From Actinomycetaceae bacterium (GTDB lineage Bacteria; Actinomycetota; Actinomycetes; Actinomycetales; Actinomycetaceae): a stretch of DNA of 64,000 nucleotides. The notes below the pieces were generated by a model. It was not told where the DNA came from and searched no databases. It worked only from the letters and a program-made list of their open reading frames with translations. Both the position numbers and the translations under genes were made by a program. The stretch lies in contig JAUMZK010000004.1 of NCBI GenBank assembly GCA_030528145.1, positions 84,251 to 148,250 on the forward strand. Direction: 5' to 3'. This document shows, piece after piece, positions 37,773 to 46,077 of this stretch (its first letter is position 1; each line of letters begins with the position of its first letter).

Positions 37773-38405
37773 ATGAAACTCAAGATCACATCAGAACCGG
37801 AATCTAATGCAACATTCTCGAAGCCTCAGTATTTCGAAGCCGAGGTAACTACTGAGGAAGCCACGCTCCTAATTGAGCGAGACCTCCAACTACGCCAACA
37901 AGCAGCCGACACCCCTGAGGCAGTCAAACCAAGGACAGCTCAAGAGATCCTGACTGAGCTTGGTAGGCGGGATTACAAACGTTGGCACACTGTGTGGAGG
38001 CAAGACCGGGACAACGGAACCCTCTGTTCATTCGAGGTTTGGAACGAATACGGCGGACAAGAATCAGCTGCGCACTTATCTGCCGAAGATGAACTCATCG
38101 CAGCCGAAGAACAAGCTCTGAAAACGTTGAAGATCGCATTGATCGGTCAGCTTCTCGATGAGCTGATTGCTGATCTTCCTGATGTGCAGCGTGCCGTATT
38201 TATTGCTGTCGTTGTTGCGCAACGCTCGCAAGTTGATGTTGCTGTCGAGCGTGGCGTTTCTAAACCTGCGATTTCAAAAAACCTGGCGAAGGCGATGGCG
38301 CGGCTTCGTGCTGGATTGGCAGCGGCGGGGGTTAACTCTGCGGATGTTTCTGGCCTTCTAGTGAGCGACACAAACGTTGGCGCTCAGGAAGGAAAGAAAG
38401 CATGA
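37773..38405 (+). CDS. Phage/ICE-type sigma-70 region-4-like protein
   Basis: About 210 residues from ATG 37773, with GGAAG upstream. The C-terminal half shows a sigma region-4-like HTH (DVQRAVFIAVVVAQRSQVDV followed by SKPAISKNLAKAMARLRAGL). The N-terminal half has RRDYKRWHTVWRQDRDNG, common in sigma-like proteins of phages and integrative elements. It probably regulates the element's own genes. It overlaps the next gene by four bases and starts a rightward replication-type module. Confidence 0.7.
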   Translation: MKLKITSEPESNATFSKPQYFEAEVTTEEATLLIERDLQLRQQAADTPEAVKPRTAQEILTELGRRDYKRWHTVWRQDRDNGTLCSFEVWNEYGGQESAAHLSAEDELIAAEEQALKTLKIALIGQLLDELIADLPDVQRAVFIAVVVAQRSQVDVAVERGVSKPAISKNLAKAMARLRAGLAAAGVNSADVSGLLVSDTNVGAQEGKKA

Positions 38406-38659
38406 GCGCCAAGCTCAAAATCAGAGTCGCTCGCCAGCCAGACCCGGATGCGCTGCTCTCGGCTCGCGAAATCCGTCCGTCGAAACGACTGCTGCGCACC
38501 ATCTTCGGCACCTCAAAACCTCGCCACAAAATGGCGATTCTTCTGCCCGGATCGGAAGCCGACACGGTTGAAGTGCGTGTCTCCGATGCCGCGGACGACG
38601 ATCTCATGGCCTTAGCGGACGCGGTCGGCGTCACTGGAAACGGTGGTGATCGGCGATGA
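38402..38659 (+). CDS. Small unknown protein of phage/ICE module
   Basis: 85 residues, basic in the first half (RPSKRLLRTIFG), acidic at the end. It overlaps both neighbours by four bases (ATGA), so it is a genuine operon gene. No motif is recognised. Confidence 0.6.
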   Translation: MSAKLKIRVARQPDPDALLSAREIRPSKRLLRTIFGTSKPRHKMAILLPGSEADTVEVRVSDAADDDLMALADAVGVTGNGGDRR

Positions 38660-39054
38660 ACGTGAAAGACGCCAATTACATCATCTCCGCGCTGAATCAT
38701 GTCGCTGAACTTGTCACGGCTCTGGCCTACGACGTGGAACAGCAAGCGTGGGAAGGGATTGAAGATCACGCAGGCATGTCGGGTGCGCGGCCTATCGCCG
38801 CAGTCCAACTCGCGCAGCCAGCGCTCGAAGACGCCGCACGGCAGCATCAACAGGCTGCAGCACCGGCAGCAGAACCTGAACCACAGGTGACACTGGAACA
38901 GATACGAGGCGTGCTGGCTAGGCTGTCAGGTCGTGGGCTGACCGAGCAAGTTCGCCAGATGATTCTCAACACCGGTGCGAACAAGCTATCTGAAGTTGAT
39001 CCGGCGAAGTATCCGGCTTTGTTGGCTGAGGCGCGGAGGCTTTCCGATGCCTAA
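38656..39054 (+). CDS. Unknown protein of phage/ICE module
   Basis: 132 residues, with an N-terminal helical part and a C-terminal EQIRGVLARLSGRGLTEQVR followed by 'LSEVDPAKYPALL', a pattern seen in small phage proteins sometimes labelled rRNA biogenesis protein rrp5. That label has no functional basis. The middle is rich in Ala, Gln and Pro. It overlaps DUF2800 by eight bases. Confidence 0.6.
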   Translation: MNVKDANYIISALNHVAELVTALAYDVEQQAWEGIEDHAGMSGARPIAAVQLAQPALEDAARQHQQAAAPAAEPEPQVTLEQIRGVLARLSGRGLTEQVRQMILNTGANKLSEVDPAKYPALLAEARRLSDA

Positions 39055-40204
39055 GCACGCAACATTGTCTGCTTCGGGGGCGCATCGGTGGATGAATTGC
39101 CCACCATCTGCGCTTATCGAAGCTGGGCTACCGGAATCCACATCGGACGCTGCCGAGCAAGGCACTGCAGCTCACGCGCTTGCAGAGCACAAACTACGCC
39201 GAGCATTGAAACAGCGGTCTAAGCGTCCAACGTCTGACTGGATCAATGACGAGATGGAACAGCTGACCGATGAGTATGCGACGTTCGTTCTTGAGCAGGT
39301 AGCTGCGGTGAAGGGAAACTGCCCAGATCCCGTGGTGTTGGTCGAACAGCGGTTGGACTTTAGCCATGTGGTGCCTGGTGGTTTCGGCACCGGCGACTGC
39401 GCGCTCATCGCTGAACCACTCTTGCAGATCATCGACCTGAAATACGGCCAAGGCGTGCTGGTTGAAGCCGAACACAATCCTCAATTGATGTTGCATGCGC
39501 TGGGTGCGCTCCGAGCGTTCGATGCCCTATACGAGATCGCCGAAGTGGCGGTCACGATCTATCAACCGCGCCGTTCCAATATTTCGACGTGGCAGACGAC
39601 CGTCGCCGAGCTAGCGGCGTGGACTGAGAACGATGTCGCACCGAGGGCTGCTTTGGCTGCTGCCGGTGAGGGTGAATTTTACCCCGGATCGTGGTGTACG
39701 TTTTGCAAAATCTCCGCCACCTGCAGGGCGCGAGCCGAGGCCAACCTTGCCCTAGCCAAGTTGGAGTTTCGCCCGCCCGCAAAGCTAGACAACTCAGAGA
39801 TCAGCGCAGTTTTGTCGCAGCTCCCTGAGTTGACGAAATGGGCATGCGACGTCCAAGACTATGCGCTCTCGCTTGCCGTGAACCAAGGCAAGCAGTGGGC
39901 AGGGTTCAAGGTGGTCGAAGGGCGCTCGATCCGCAAATATGCCGACGAAAAAGAGGTCGCCAAGGCCGCGCAAGATGCCGGATACACCGACATTTTCGAC
40001 CGCAAACTCATCACCTTGACCGCCATGGAACGCCTTATGGGTAAGGCGACCTTCAGCGAGGTTCTCGGCGACCTCGTGATCAAGCCAGCAGGAAAACCCA
40101 TGCTGGCACCCCACACAGACAAACGACCAGCACTCCACATCGCGAGTGCGGTCACTGAATTTGAAGCAATCAACGACAACCATTCCAAGAAAGCAGGTAA
40201 ATAA
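39047..40204 (+). CDS. DUF2800 protein (Cas4/RecB-like nuclease fold)
   Basis: 385 residues from ATG 39047. It has the DUF2800 N-terminus (ASGAHRWMNCPPSALIEAGL), LQIIDLKYGQGVLVEAEHNP with the D...(D/E)xK-type nuclease residues, and a late cysteine cluster WCTFCKISATCRAR that likely binds Fe-S. In phages and integrative elements it sits immediately before DUF2815 and a DNA polymerase gene and probably acts in replication or recombination. Here DUF2815 follows but is truncated. Confidence 0.85.
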   Translation: MPKHATLSASGAHRWMNCPPSALIEAGLPESTSDAAEQGTAAHALAEHKLRRALKQRSKRPTSDWINDEMEQLTDEYATFVLEQVAAVKGNCPDPVVLVEQRLDFSHVVPGGFGTGDCALIAEPLLQIIDLKYGQGVLVEAEHNPQLMLHALGALRAFDALYEIAEVAVTIYQPRRSNISTWQTTVAELAAWTENDVAPRAALAAAGEGEFYPGSWCTFCKISATCRARAEANLALAKLEFRPPAKLDNSEISAVLSQLPELTKWACDVQDYALSLAVNQGKQWAGFKVVEGRSIRKYADEKEVAKAAQDAGYTDIFDRKLITLTAMERLMGKATFSEVLGDLVIKPAGKPMLAPHTDKRPALHIASAVTEFEAINDNHSKKAGK

Positions 40205-40206
40205 TC

Positions 40207-40500
40207 ATGTCGAACAATGTGAACCCAACCCGCGTAGTCACAGGCGAAGTACGGCTCTCCTACGCCAATGTCTTTGAAGCCAAGTCCATCAACGGCGGAA
40301 AACCCAAGTACTCCGTATCACTGATCATTCCCAAGTCCGATAAGGCGACGCTGGCCAAGATCGAACGCGCCATCGACGCAGGGAAGGAGACTGGGCCCAA
40401 CCGCCTCGAAATCACCGATTTATACACCACTTTAAGACCTTTGACAAGCAGGTCAGGTATATGTTCAACTAAATGTAGTGTGAGTTTAGATACTAAATAA
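40207..40500 (+). pseudogene. DUF2815 (phage ssDNA-binding-like) gene, 3' truncated
   Basis: The first 60 residues match DUF2815 (VTGEVRLSYANVFEAKSING, KYSVSLIIPKSDKATLAKI). Then the sequence departs into unrelated residues and stops at 40498. Intact members have about 180-190 residues. The departure near 40420 marks the left junction of the streptolysin-like cluster. A TTGACA lies at 40441, in the new sequence. Confidence 0.8.
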
Positions 40501-40520
40501 ATATCTCATCCAACTCACAC
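40478..40520. repeat. Inverted repeat in the leader of the toxin precursor
   Basis: GTGTGAGTT and AACTCACAC are perfect 9-bp arms separated by 25 AT-rich bases, ending 25 bases before the precursor start. It may be an operator or leader hairpin. Confidence 0.5.
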
Positions 40521-40545
40521 TTCGCATATTTGGAAGGAGAGTATT

Positions 40546-40662
40546 GTGAACTCGACGATCATTGCTGAGGAGAAGCATTTCGCAACCTCGTCAGCTGTGG
40601 CTCCGGGTGGCTGGTGCTGCTCGTGCTGCTGCTGGTGCTGGGTCAACATATTCAACCTTTAA
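40546..40662 (+). CDS. sagA: Streptolysin S-like thiazole/oxazole-modified toxin precursor
   Basis: A 38-residue peptide from GTG 40546, with a strong GGAAGGAGA six bases upstream, ending at TAA 40660. The leader (INSTIIAEEKHF-like, charged) is followed by SSAVAPGGWCCSCCCWCW, then a short VNIFNL tail. Streptolysin S precursors have the same layout: a leader ending in VAPGG, then a run of Cys, Ser and Thr that the SagBCD enzymes turn into thiazoles and oxazoles. The core has six Cys and one Ser, interleaved with three Trp, which is unusual. Downstream lie genes for all the expected modifying and export proteins. It is far shorter than usual gene-calling limits and is easily missed. Activity is inferred. 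Confidence 0.88.
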   Translation: MNSTIIAEEKHFATSSAVAPGGWCCSCCCWCWVNIFNL

Positions 40663-40670
40663 TGCTGGCC

Positions 40671-40704
40671 GGATGCTGGTGCATGGTTTCGCGCACCAGC
40701 ATCC
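40671..40704 (+). terminator. Attenuator-like hairpin between precursor and exporter genes
   Basis: GGATGCTGGTGC and GCACCAGCATCC form a perfect 12-bp stem with a 10-base loop, starting 8 bases after the precursor stop. No T run follows. It may stabilise precursor mRNA or reduce read-through, as with the terminator after sagA in streptococci. Confidence 0.6.
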
Positions 40705-40732
40705 ACACAACTTAATACAGCGCTCACATTGC

Positions 40733-41695
40733 ATGAAAGACATGAATAATATGCCGCACGAAGAAAGAACAACATTTACCGGCGCAAAAATTGCATCTTT
40801 GGTAGATGTCAAAAAAACTTATAATTCTACCAATGTCGTTGATGGGGTCTCCTTCGATTTGTTGGCGGGAACGACTACTGTCCTTGTTGGACCAAATGGA
40901 TCCGGCAAGACGACCACCATGGAAATGCTTGTAGGACTTCGGTCGATGAGCGAAGGATCGGCAACTATTGCAGATATTCCAGTGGTTCCTGGCGGCGAGC
41001 ATCGATTCTATACAGGCATACAGCTCCAAAGCTCCGGTCTGCCTTCGCGGATTAAGACAAAAGAAGTGATCCGGGCGGTCGCGTGTCTGTACGCTGATCC
41101 TAGCGACTGGGAACCCATGGCTGCCGACCTCGGTGTCGACAGCTACCTCGAAGCCTTCGTCGATAACCTGTCCGGCGGAGAGCGCCGACGCCTCGACATT
41201 CTTTGCGCTGCCATTGGTCGGCCGTCTCTTTTGGTGCTTGACGAGCCTACCTCGGGTGTCGACCCAGAGGGACGTGCCATCGTTTGGGACTTCGTACATT
41301 CACTGAGCGCCAAGGGCTGCGCGATTCTCGCATCTACTCACGATATGGCGGAAGCCGAGGCATTTGCGGACGACTTACTCGTTATGGCTCATGGAAAAAT
41401 CTAACTCAGGGGTAGCGTTGAAGAGGTTCTTGCCAGCCTTGGTGGCGGCCGCCGACTACGCCTCACGCAAATAAACAGGCGCGTTGAAGAGCTTGTCGAG
41501 CAATCTGGTCTTAAGCACGGTCGAACCGGATCGGCTGTAGTCGTAATTGGAGAGGCTGAAGAGATTTCAGAACTATCCAGGCGCATCACCGAGGAAGACA
41601 CGGGCGCAGACGTTCTTGCGGGACCTGTCCGCTTGGAAGACGTTTTTGCAGTAGTCGCAACAATGGACGCAACTGCAGGAGATGAGCTTCAATGA
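40733..41695 (+). pseudogene. sagG: SagG-like ABC exporter ATPase, interrupted by an in-frame TAA
   Basis: The frame runs from about ATG 40733 (ATG 40742 or 40751 also possible; no strong ribosome site) to TGA 41693, with an in-frame TAA at 41402. The first 223 residues are a complete ATPase domain: Walker A GPNGSGKTTTMEML, signature NLSGGERRRLDIL, Walker B LLVLDEPTSGVDP and H-loop STHDMAEAE. After the TAA the same frame continues for about 96 residues with a normal C-terminal domain (LRGSVEEVLASLGGG and so on). It ends in an ATGA overlap with the permease. A recent nonsense change is likely. The truncated ATPase might still work. Confidence 0.85.
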
Positions 41696-42468
41696 CACGC
41701 CACGATAGAGCTGGATCTCAACTCGCGATTCTCAAGGTGTGGTACCGCCAAGAACTGGTGCTTCTGTTTAGGGAGCCAGTAGCCGTGTTTTTTTCTCTTG
41801 CGTTCCCCTTAGTTATTTATCTTTTCATCGGCGTACCTTACGCAGAAGAATTAATCCCCGACACCCAGATTAAGTTTATTGACATGATGTTTCCGTCTCT
41901 GATCGGAACGGTGGCCGCAAATCTCCTTCTCATGGGGCTTCCGATCTATGTGGCTGAACTTCGAGCTAGGCAAGTCGATAAACGGTATCGGGCGTTGCCA
42001 TTATCCGGTCTACATTTTGGGGTAGCGATTATTTTGGCGATGCTCACATTGACGATAGTGGCCGCGGCCTTCATCGTTGCCATCGTCGGGCTCCGGCACG
42101 GATTACGCCCAGAGGTGGCTTCACCCCAATTCATTTTGCTTAACCTCGGATTCATTGCGTTCCTGTGCGGCGTGGGGTTCTGTCTTGGCACACTGCCGTT
42201 CGGCACTCGAACTATCAATGCGTTGACAGCAGCTGTTTTCTTCATTACGTTCTTCGGTTCTGGCGCGGCTGCACCCCTCGACGCTTTGCCCAAAGTCGTC
42301 CAGAACATTCTCGAATGGAATCCTCTGAAAATTTGGTTTGACGCTCTCGTAGCTGTATATACCAATTCTCCTTTCCCTGAAGGTGGAGCATGGAAGATTG
42401 CAGTCACCCTAATCTTATCGCTCGTTTTAGTCTTGATCGGTCTCAAAAATTGGCGCAGAACGGAGTAA
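41692..42468 (+). CDS. sagH: ABC-2 type permease of the toxin exporter (SagH/SagI-like)
   Basis: 258 residues with six predicted membrane helices: a first one near 30-50 (EPVAVFFSLAFPLVIYLFIG) and five more between 60 and 250. The layout is that of ABC-2 permeases which pair with an ATPase to export peptides. Its ATG overlaps the stop of the full-length SagG frame. Only one permease is present, whereas streptococci have SagH and SagI. It probably works as a homodimer. Confidence 0.85.
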   Translation: MTRHDRAGSQLAILKVWYRQELVLLFREPVAVFFSLAFPLVIYLFIGVPYAEELIPDTQIKFIDMMFPSLIGTVAANLLLMGLPIYVAELRARQVDKRYRALPLSGLHFGVAIILAMLTLTIVAAAFIVAIVGLRHGLRPEVASPQFILLNLGFIAFLCGVGFCLGTLPFGTRTINALTAAVFFITFFGSGAAAPLDALPKVVQNILEWNPLKIWFDALVAVYTNSPFPEGGAWKIAVTLILSLVLVLIGLKNWRRTE

Positions 42469-42470
42469 CC

Positions 42471-43967
42471 ATGCCCGCAACATCTCCCCGAAAGGTGAAG
42501 GAATCTTCGCGGCTAACAATTAAGGAATATAACAGGGATATTCCCTGGCTCGGCGTTTCACATACGAACCAAGAATGGCGTTCCATTATGGATATGTTGG
42601 ACGCATATAGTCCGTTTGGTGAGGTGAGGACGGTCTTAAGTTCGCTTCGCCCAGGAATCGGTTTCTACGGCTATCAGGGCTCAGCAACGGCGATGTCACT
42701 CGATCACGTGTTGCAACGCATTATTGGGCTACCCGCGCTACCATCCGGGTTGGACAGAGATATTTACGGCGGCGGTAAGGGTCTAACAATCGAGGATTCG
42801 GTTCTGTCGTCCCTCGGGGAGGCTATTGAGAGGATGATCGGGGCGTTTTCGTCGTTCACGCCGCAAACAGACGCGATTGAAAGATGGGCGTCGGCGGATG
42901 AACTCGAACGCGCAGGAGAGAATTTCATCGGTCCCGACGATATTCGGCTTTTCGCTCCTGAACAGTTCGAGGATAGAAACTTCCTCTGCGAAGAATGGCG
43001 TAATGACGCCAAACTCCTGTGGATACGTGGAACGAACCTCCTGACGGACGAGCAAATATACGTTCCGTCACAGCTTGTACACCTATTCTACGTTCGTCAG
43101 TCTGGCGAGGCGCGGATTGGCGTATCAAGTTCTGGTGGCCTTGCCACTCATCGCGATCTAAATGCGTCTCTCGCGCATGGGATTCTGGAGCTTATTGAAC
43201 GCGATGCCGCCAACTTGTCATGGTACTGCAAGGTACCGCCGCGGCCGATTTTATTTGACCGTGAATTAACAGATCCGTATATTACTCGTTGGCTCGAGAG
43301 CGCTGAGCGAGTCGGAGTGAAGGTGACCTTTTATGCCCACAGAACGGATTGCGTGGGAGTCACCGTCGTCACTGCAATTTCAGTTGAGGAGAACCTCGAT
43401 GAATTCTGCTATCTAGCTGGTGGCGGGGTCGGTGTGACGCCTGAACAGGCGATCCGGAGCGCGATCGCGGAACTTGTTCAATCCGAACGCATGGTTCGAA
43501 TCCCGCAAATAGCTCCAAGTTGGAGGCTTGTCCAGGGCTTCAATCGTCTTTTCGGAATTAACAGAGACGCTAGTAATGACGATTTCGATAATTTCATTCA
43601 AGTCGTTCCGTTTTACGGATATGTTGAAAATCAGGAGAAATTGGATTGGTATCTACGAGATCCCGAAATCCAGCCTGTTGCTCTCAGTGAATTGTCCACA
43701 GAATTTTGTGCAGGAGATGAACTAGAGTCAGCTCTTGAAATCTGCCGTAGATCAGGTCTAACGCCGATCGCTTACGATCTGACTCCCGTAGATTTCAACT
43801 CGATTGCACTGACGAAGGTGTTCATTCCCGAGCTTGTCCCAGCATTCCCTCCGAACATGCAGATGCTTGGGCACGAGCGTTATTCGACGTTTAGAACGTT
43901 GATAGAAGAGTCCGAGCCGCCCCAGCGCTTTGCCGAACTCACGACTGACCCACTGCCCTACCCGTGA
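42471..43967 (+). CDS. sagD: YcaO-type cyclodehydratase (SagD-like)
   Basis: 498 residues from ATG 42471, two bases after the permease stop, with GGAG upstream. The YcaO ATP-binding parts are visible: SSLGEAIERMIGAF near 125, RDLNASLAHGILELIERDAA near 230, and AIAELVQSERMVRI near 330. The chain ends in DPLPYP, the proline-rich C-terminus typical of azoline-forming YcaO enzymes. It activates the peptide backbone with ATP to cyclise Cys and Ser. It works with the SagC-like E1 protein two genes downstream. Confidence 0.93.
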   Translation: MPATSPRKVKESSRLTIKEYNRDIPWLGVSHTNQEWRSIMDMLDAYSPFGEVRTVLSSLRPGIGFYGYQGSATAMSLDHVLQRIIGLPALPSGLDRDIYGGGKGLTIEDSVLSSLGEAIERMIGAFSSFTPQTDAIERWASADELERAGENFIGPDDIRLFAPEQFEDRNFLCEEWRNDAKLLWIRGTNLLTDEQIYVPSQLVHLFYVRQSGEARIGVSSSGGLATHRDLNASLAHGILELIERDAANLSWYCKVPPRPILFDRELTDPYITRWLESAERVGVKVTFYAHRTDCVGVTVVTAISVEENLDEFCYLAGGGVGVTPEQAIRSAIAELVQSERMVRIPQIAPSWRLVQGFNRLFGINRDASNDDFDNFIQVVPFYGYVENQEKLDWYLRDPEIQPVALSELSTEFCAGDELESALEICRRSGLTPIAYDLTPVDFNSIALTKVFIPELVPAFPPNMQMLGHERYSTFRTLIEESEPPQRFAELTTDPLPYP

Positions 43968-43978
43968 GAGAGGTCTTT

Positions 43979-44350
43979 ATGGAAATTCGAAAGAATACAC
44001 TTATCTGGATTTACGTAGTCTTCATACTCAAGCTCGGAAGTATCGCGATATCTGCGGTCGCACCTCCTGCTAAATGGGACTGGGTTCCACCATCATCTAC
44101 AGCAGTTCTCGTCGTGGCACTCGCCTTTGTGGTTTCCAGTCTCGTATTCCTTAAACTTTTGCCAAAACTTGGCATAGCGTCGACTGTTACCTATGGCGCA
44201 CTCACGTTCTATGGAGCAACGACGTCTCTCGTGGCTGGCAAATATGTCGCATGGTCCCTATTCGCAAGTATTACCGGTCTCGCACTTGTTGGCCTTGCCA
44301 TAACGGGATGGCGACAACTATCTACCTCCGGCACATCCACTGAAAGCTGA
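43979..44350 (+). CDS. Small four-helix membrane protein in toxin cluster
   Basis: About 123 residues from ATG 43979, with AGAGAGG upstream; GTG 43964, overlapping the YcaO stop, is an alternative. Four membrane helices are clear. No family is recognised. A place between the YcaO and E1 genes suggests an immunity or export-helper role, or one like the unassigned SagF. That is inference only. Confidence 0.75.
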   Translation: MEIRKNTLIWIYVVFILKLGSIAISAVAPPAKWDWVPPSSTAVLVVALAFVVSSLVFLKLLPKLGIASTVTYGALTFYGATTSLVAGKYVAWSLFASITGLALVGLAITGWRQLSTSGTSTES

Positions 44351-44355
44351 CTGAA

Positions 44356-45261
44356 ATGAAAGATACCCAAGGCGCACGTCTTGCAACGAACCCCGCATTC
44401 CATCTGATTCGCTCCACCAATGACGAAATCATAGTTCGCTTCGGAAGTCGAGGCCGCGCGACACAGCGGATTACCGACAGCCAGCGGCGAGGAATTCTTG
44501 CAGATCTCGTGTTTCTATTCGAGGGTGGAGCACGCCGCGATGAGGTGTGTGAACGGTTTGGAGGTGACGGCGAGGAACTCATTGCCAGTCTTCTGAAGAG
44601 TGGAGTTCTGGTGCCCGAATCGGAGCTCGCGTTCGGTTTTCTCACAGCTGGATATGGGACGGCGATTCCGGAAATTAGCTCGTTGAATGTAATTGGCGAA
44701 GGGCGTTTCGCGGGGGAATGCTTCCGATTACTTAATGATGCGCTGGGAAAGAAGGTAGCCGTAAAGACAGTACCGCAAATTGAGGTCGATTCTGAACCAG
44801 CAGATATGACCGTTTGCGTTGCGGATAGTCCCGCTACTGGGTTTTTCTATGACATGAACGAGTACGCACTTTCCTACAACGCAGTTTGGCATGGAGGTTA
44901 CCTTGACGGACCAGAGGTTCTCGTTGGTCCGCTGTTTGTGCCGGGTGAAACTGGTTGCTATCACGATTTTGATGTGATGGAAGAGGCCGGTCGGTCGATG
45001 AAACTCGACCATCTTTTCATGAAGATGAACGGAGCTTCTGCGGTGGCAACTCAGGTTCCTGAGTTTGTTGCGTCTCTCGCGGCATCCTATCTAACGGCGT
45101 CAGTGCTCCAGCATGTTCTCGGAGTTGGCTCCCACCTGGAAGGGCATCTCCTCCGTATCGACTTAGACAGACTCGAGATCATCCGACAGCGGGCAACTCG
45201 TCTTGCTCGTTGCCCTGCATGCAACGAGAACCGCCCCGATATTCGCAGCCCCTTCCTCTAA
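44356..45261 (+). CDS. sagC: E1-like cyclodehydratase partner / leader-binding protein (SagC-like)
   Basis: 301 residues. The first 90 form a winged-helix-like leader-recognition part (RATQRITDSQRRGILADLVF, then GDGEELIASLLKSGVLVPE). The rest is an E1/ThiF-like fold with LFVPGETGCYHDFD and the C-terminal CPACNE followed by a proline near the end, as in SagC and TOMM cyclodehydratases. It binds the precursor leader and presents the core to SagD. The ATP-binding motif is weak, as usual for this family. Confidence 0.85.
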   Translation: MKDTQGARLATNPAFHLIRSTNDEIIVRFGSRGRATQRITDSQRRGILADLVFLFEGGARRDEVCERFGGDGEELIASLLKSGVLVPESELAFGFLTAGYGTAIPEISSLNVIGEGRFAGECFRLLNDALGKKVAVKTVPQIEVDSEPADMTVCVADSPATGFFYDMNEYALSYNAVWHGGYLDGPEVLVGPLFVPGETGCYHDFDVMEEAGRSMKLDHLFMKMNGASAVATQVPEFVASLAASYLTASVLQHVLGVGSHLEGHLLRIDLDRLEIIRQRATRLARCPACNENRPDIRSPFL

Positions 45262-45270
45262 GGATTTTCT

Positions 45271-46077
45271 ATGACACTCCGCCACGAGCTCCACCCAGAG
45301 CATATCTATCGTGTTCTTGAACAGACGTTGATTCCGCCTACTACCGTTAGGGAACTAGACCCCGACGTTATCGAGTCTGCTGTGACTCGACTGAATTCGA
45401 CGACTGGTTCACCGTCCGAGTCTTATCTCGTCAATTCCGAGTTTACGAGCGCGGATCTGAAACGACTACCGTCCCCGGAAGAAGCCAAGACCCTACGTAA
45501 TTATTTTTACTCAACCGCTGTGGAAGGATATGAGAAATCGCTAGGTACGCGTTGGGCTAGATCCTGGGAGCCAGACGAACTTGTTGCTCAACTTTTGAGT
45601 CCAGCCTGGAATAATCCAGTAGTCGCTCAGGGCTTGTATGGAGTAGATCTCCTGGCTCTTGTCGATAAGCAGCTTTGGCGTCAAATTCCAAGTAAGCCAG
45701 GTGCTCTATTCGAACGGAACGTCGGCTCTGAATTTGTTCGTGAAGTTGCCAGGATTATGCCTGAACCAGCGCCAGATTTTACCGCGGGTTCCTTGCTTTT
45801 ACTTGTTGGATCTCACGTTCGAATGCAATTCACCCACGGGATTCAAGCCGCTAGGGGAATGATGCAGTCTGCTGGCATGGTGATCGGAGCCCTAACGAAC
45901 CAGGCTATAGCTCTGAATATGCAGCCAGTGATCATCTCGCACTTTAATAACAGCTCGATGAATAGGCTGGTGGATGCCGACGGAGTGGATCGTGCCGTCG
46001 TCGCTGTTTTTGCTGCCAAGCCGTTAGCTCAACTACATCAGGAGGCGAGCAGTTGTGAAGGAACCGACCATGACTAG
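45271..46077 (+). CDS. Nitroreductase-like protein, second SagB-type homologue
   Basis: 268 residues. The C-terminal half (SLLLLVGSHVRMQF, QSAGMVIGALTNQAIALNMQ, then NRLVDADGVDRAVVAVFAAK) follows the second half of SagB-type nitroreductases. The N-terminal half is poorly conserved and the FMN-binding arginines of true SagB are not evident. It may be a structural partner of SagB or a divergent dehydrogenase. It overlaps the sagB start by eight bases. I know of no such extra copy in streptococcal sag operons. Confidence 0.65.
   Translation: MTLRHELHPEHIYRVLEQTLIPPTTVRELDPDVIESAVTRLNSTTGSPSESYLVNSEFTSADLKRLPSPEEAKTLRNYFYSTAVEGYEKSLGTRWARSWEPDELVAQLLSPAWNNPVVAQGLYGVDLLALVDKQLWRQIPSKPGALFERNVGSEFVREVARIMPEPAPDFTAGSLLLLVGSHVRMQFTHGIQAARGMMQSAGMVIGALTNQAIALNMQPVIISHFNNSSMNRLVDADGVDRAVVAVFAAKPLAQLHQEASSCEGTDHD

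Noticed and set aside
40207..40500. DUF2815 as an intact short protein
   Set aside because: Only its first third matches; the tail is unrelated sequence running into the toxin leader.
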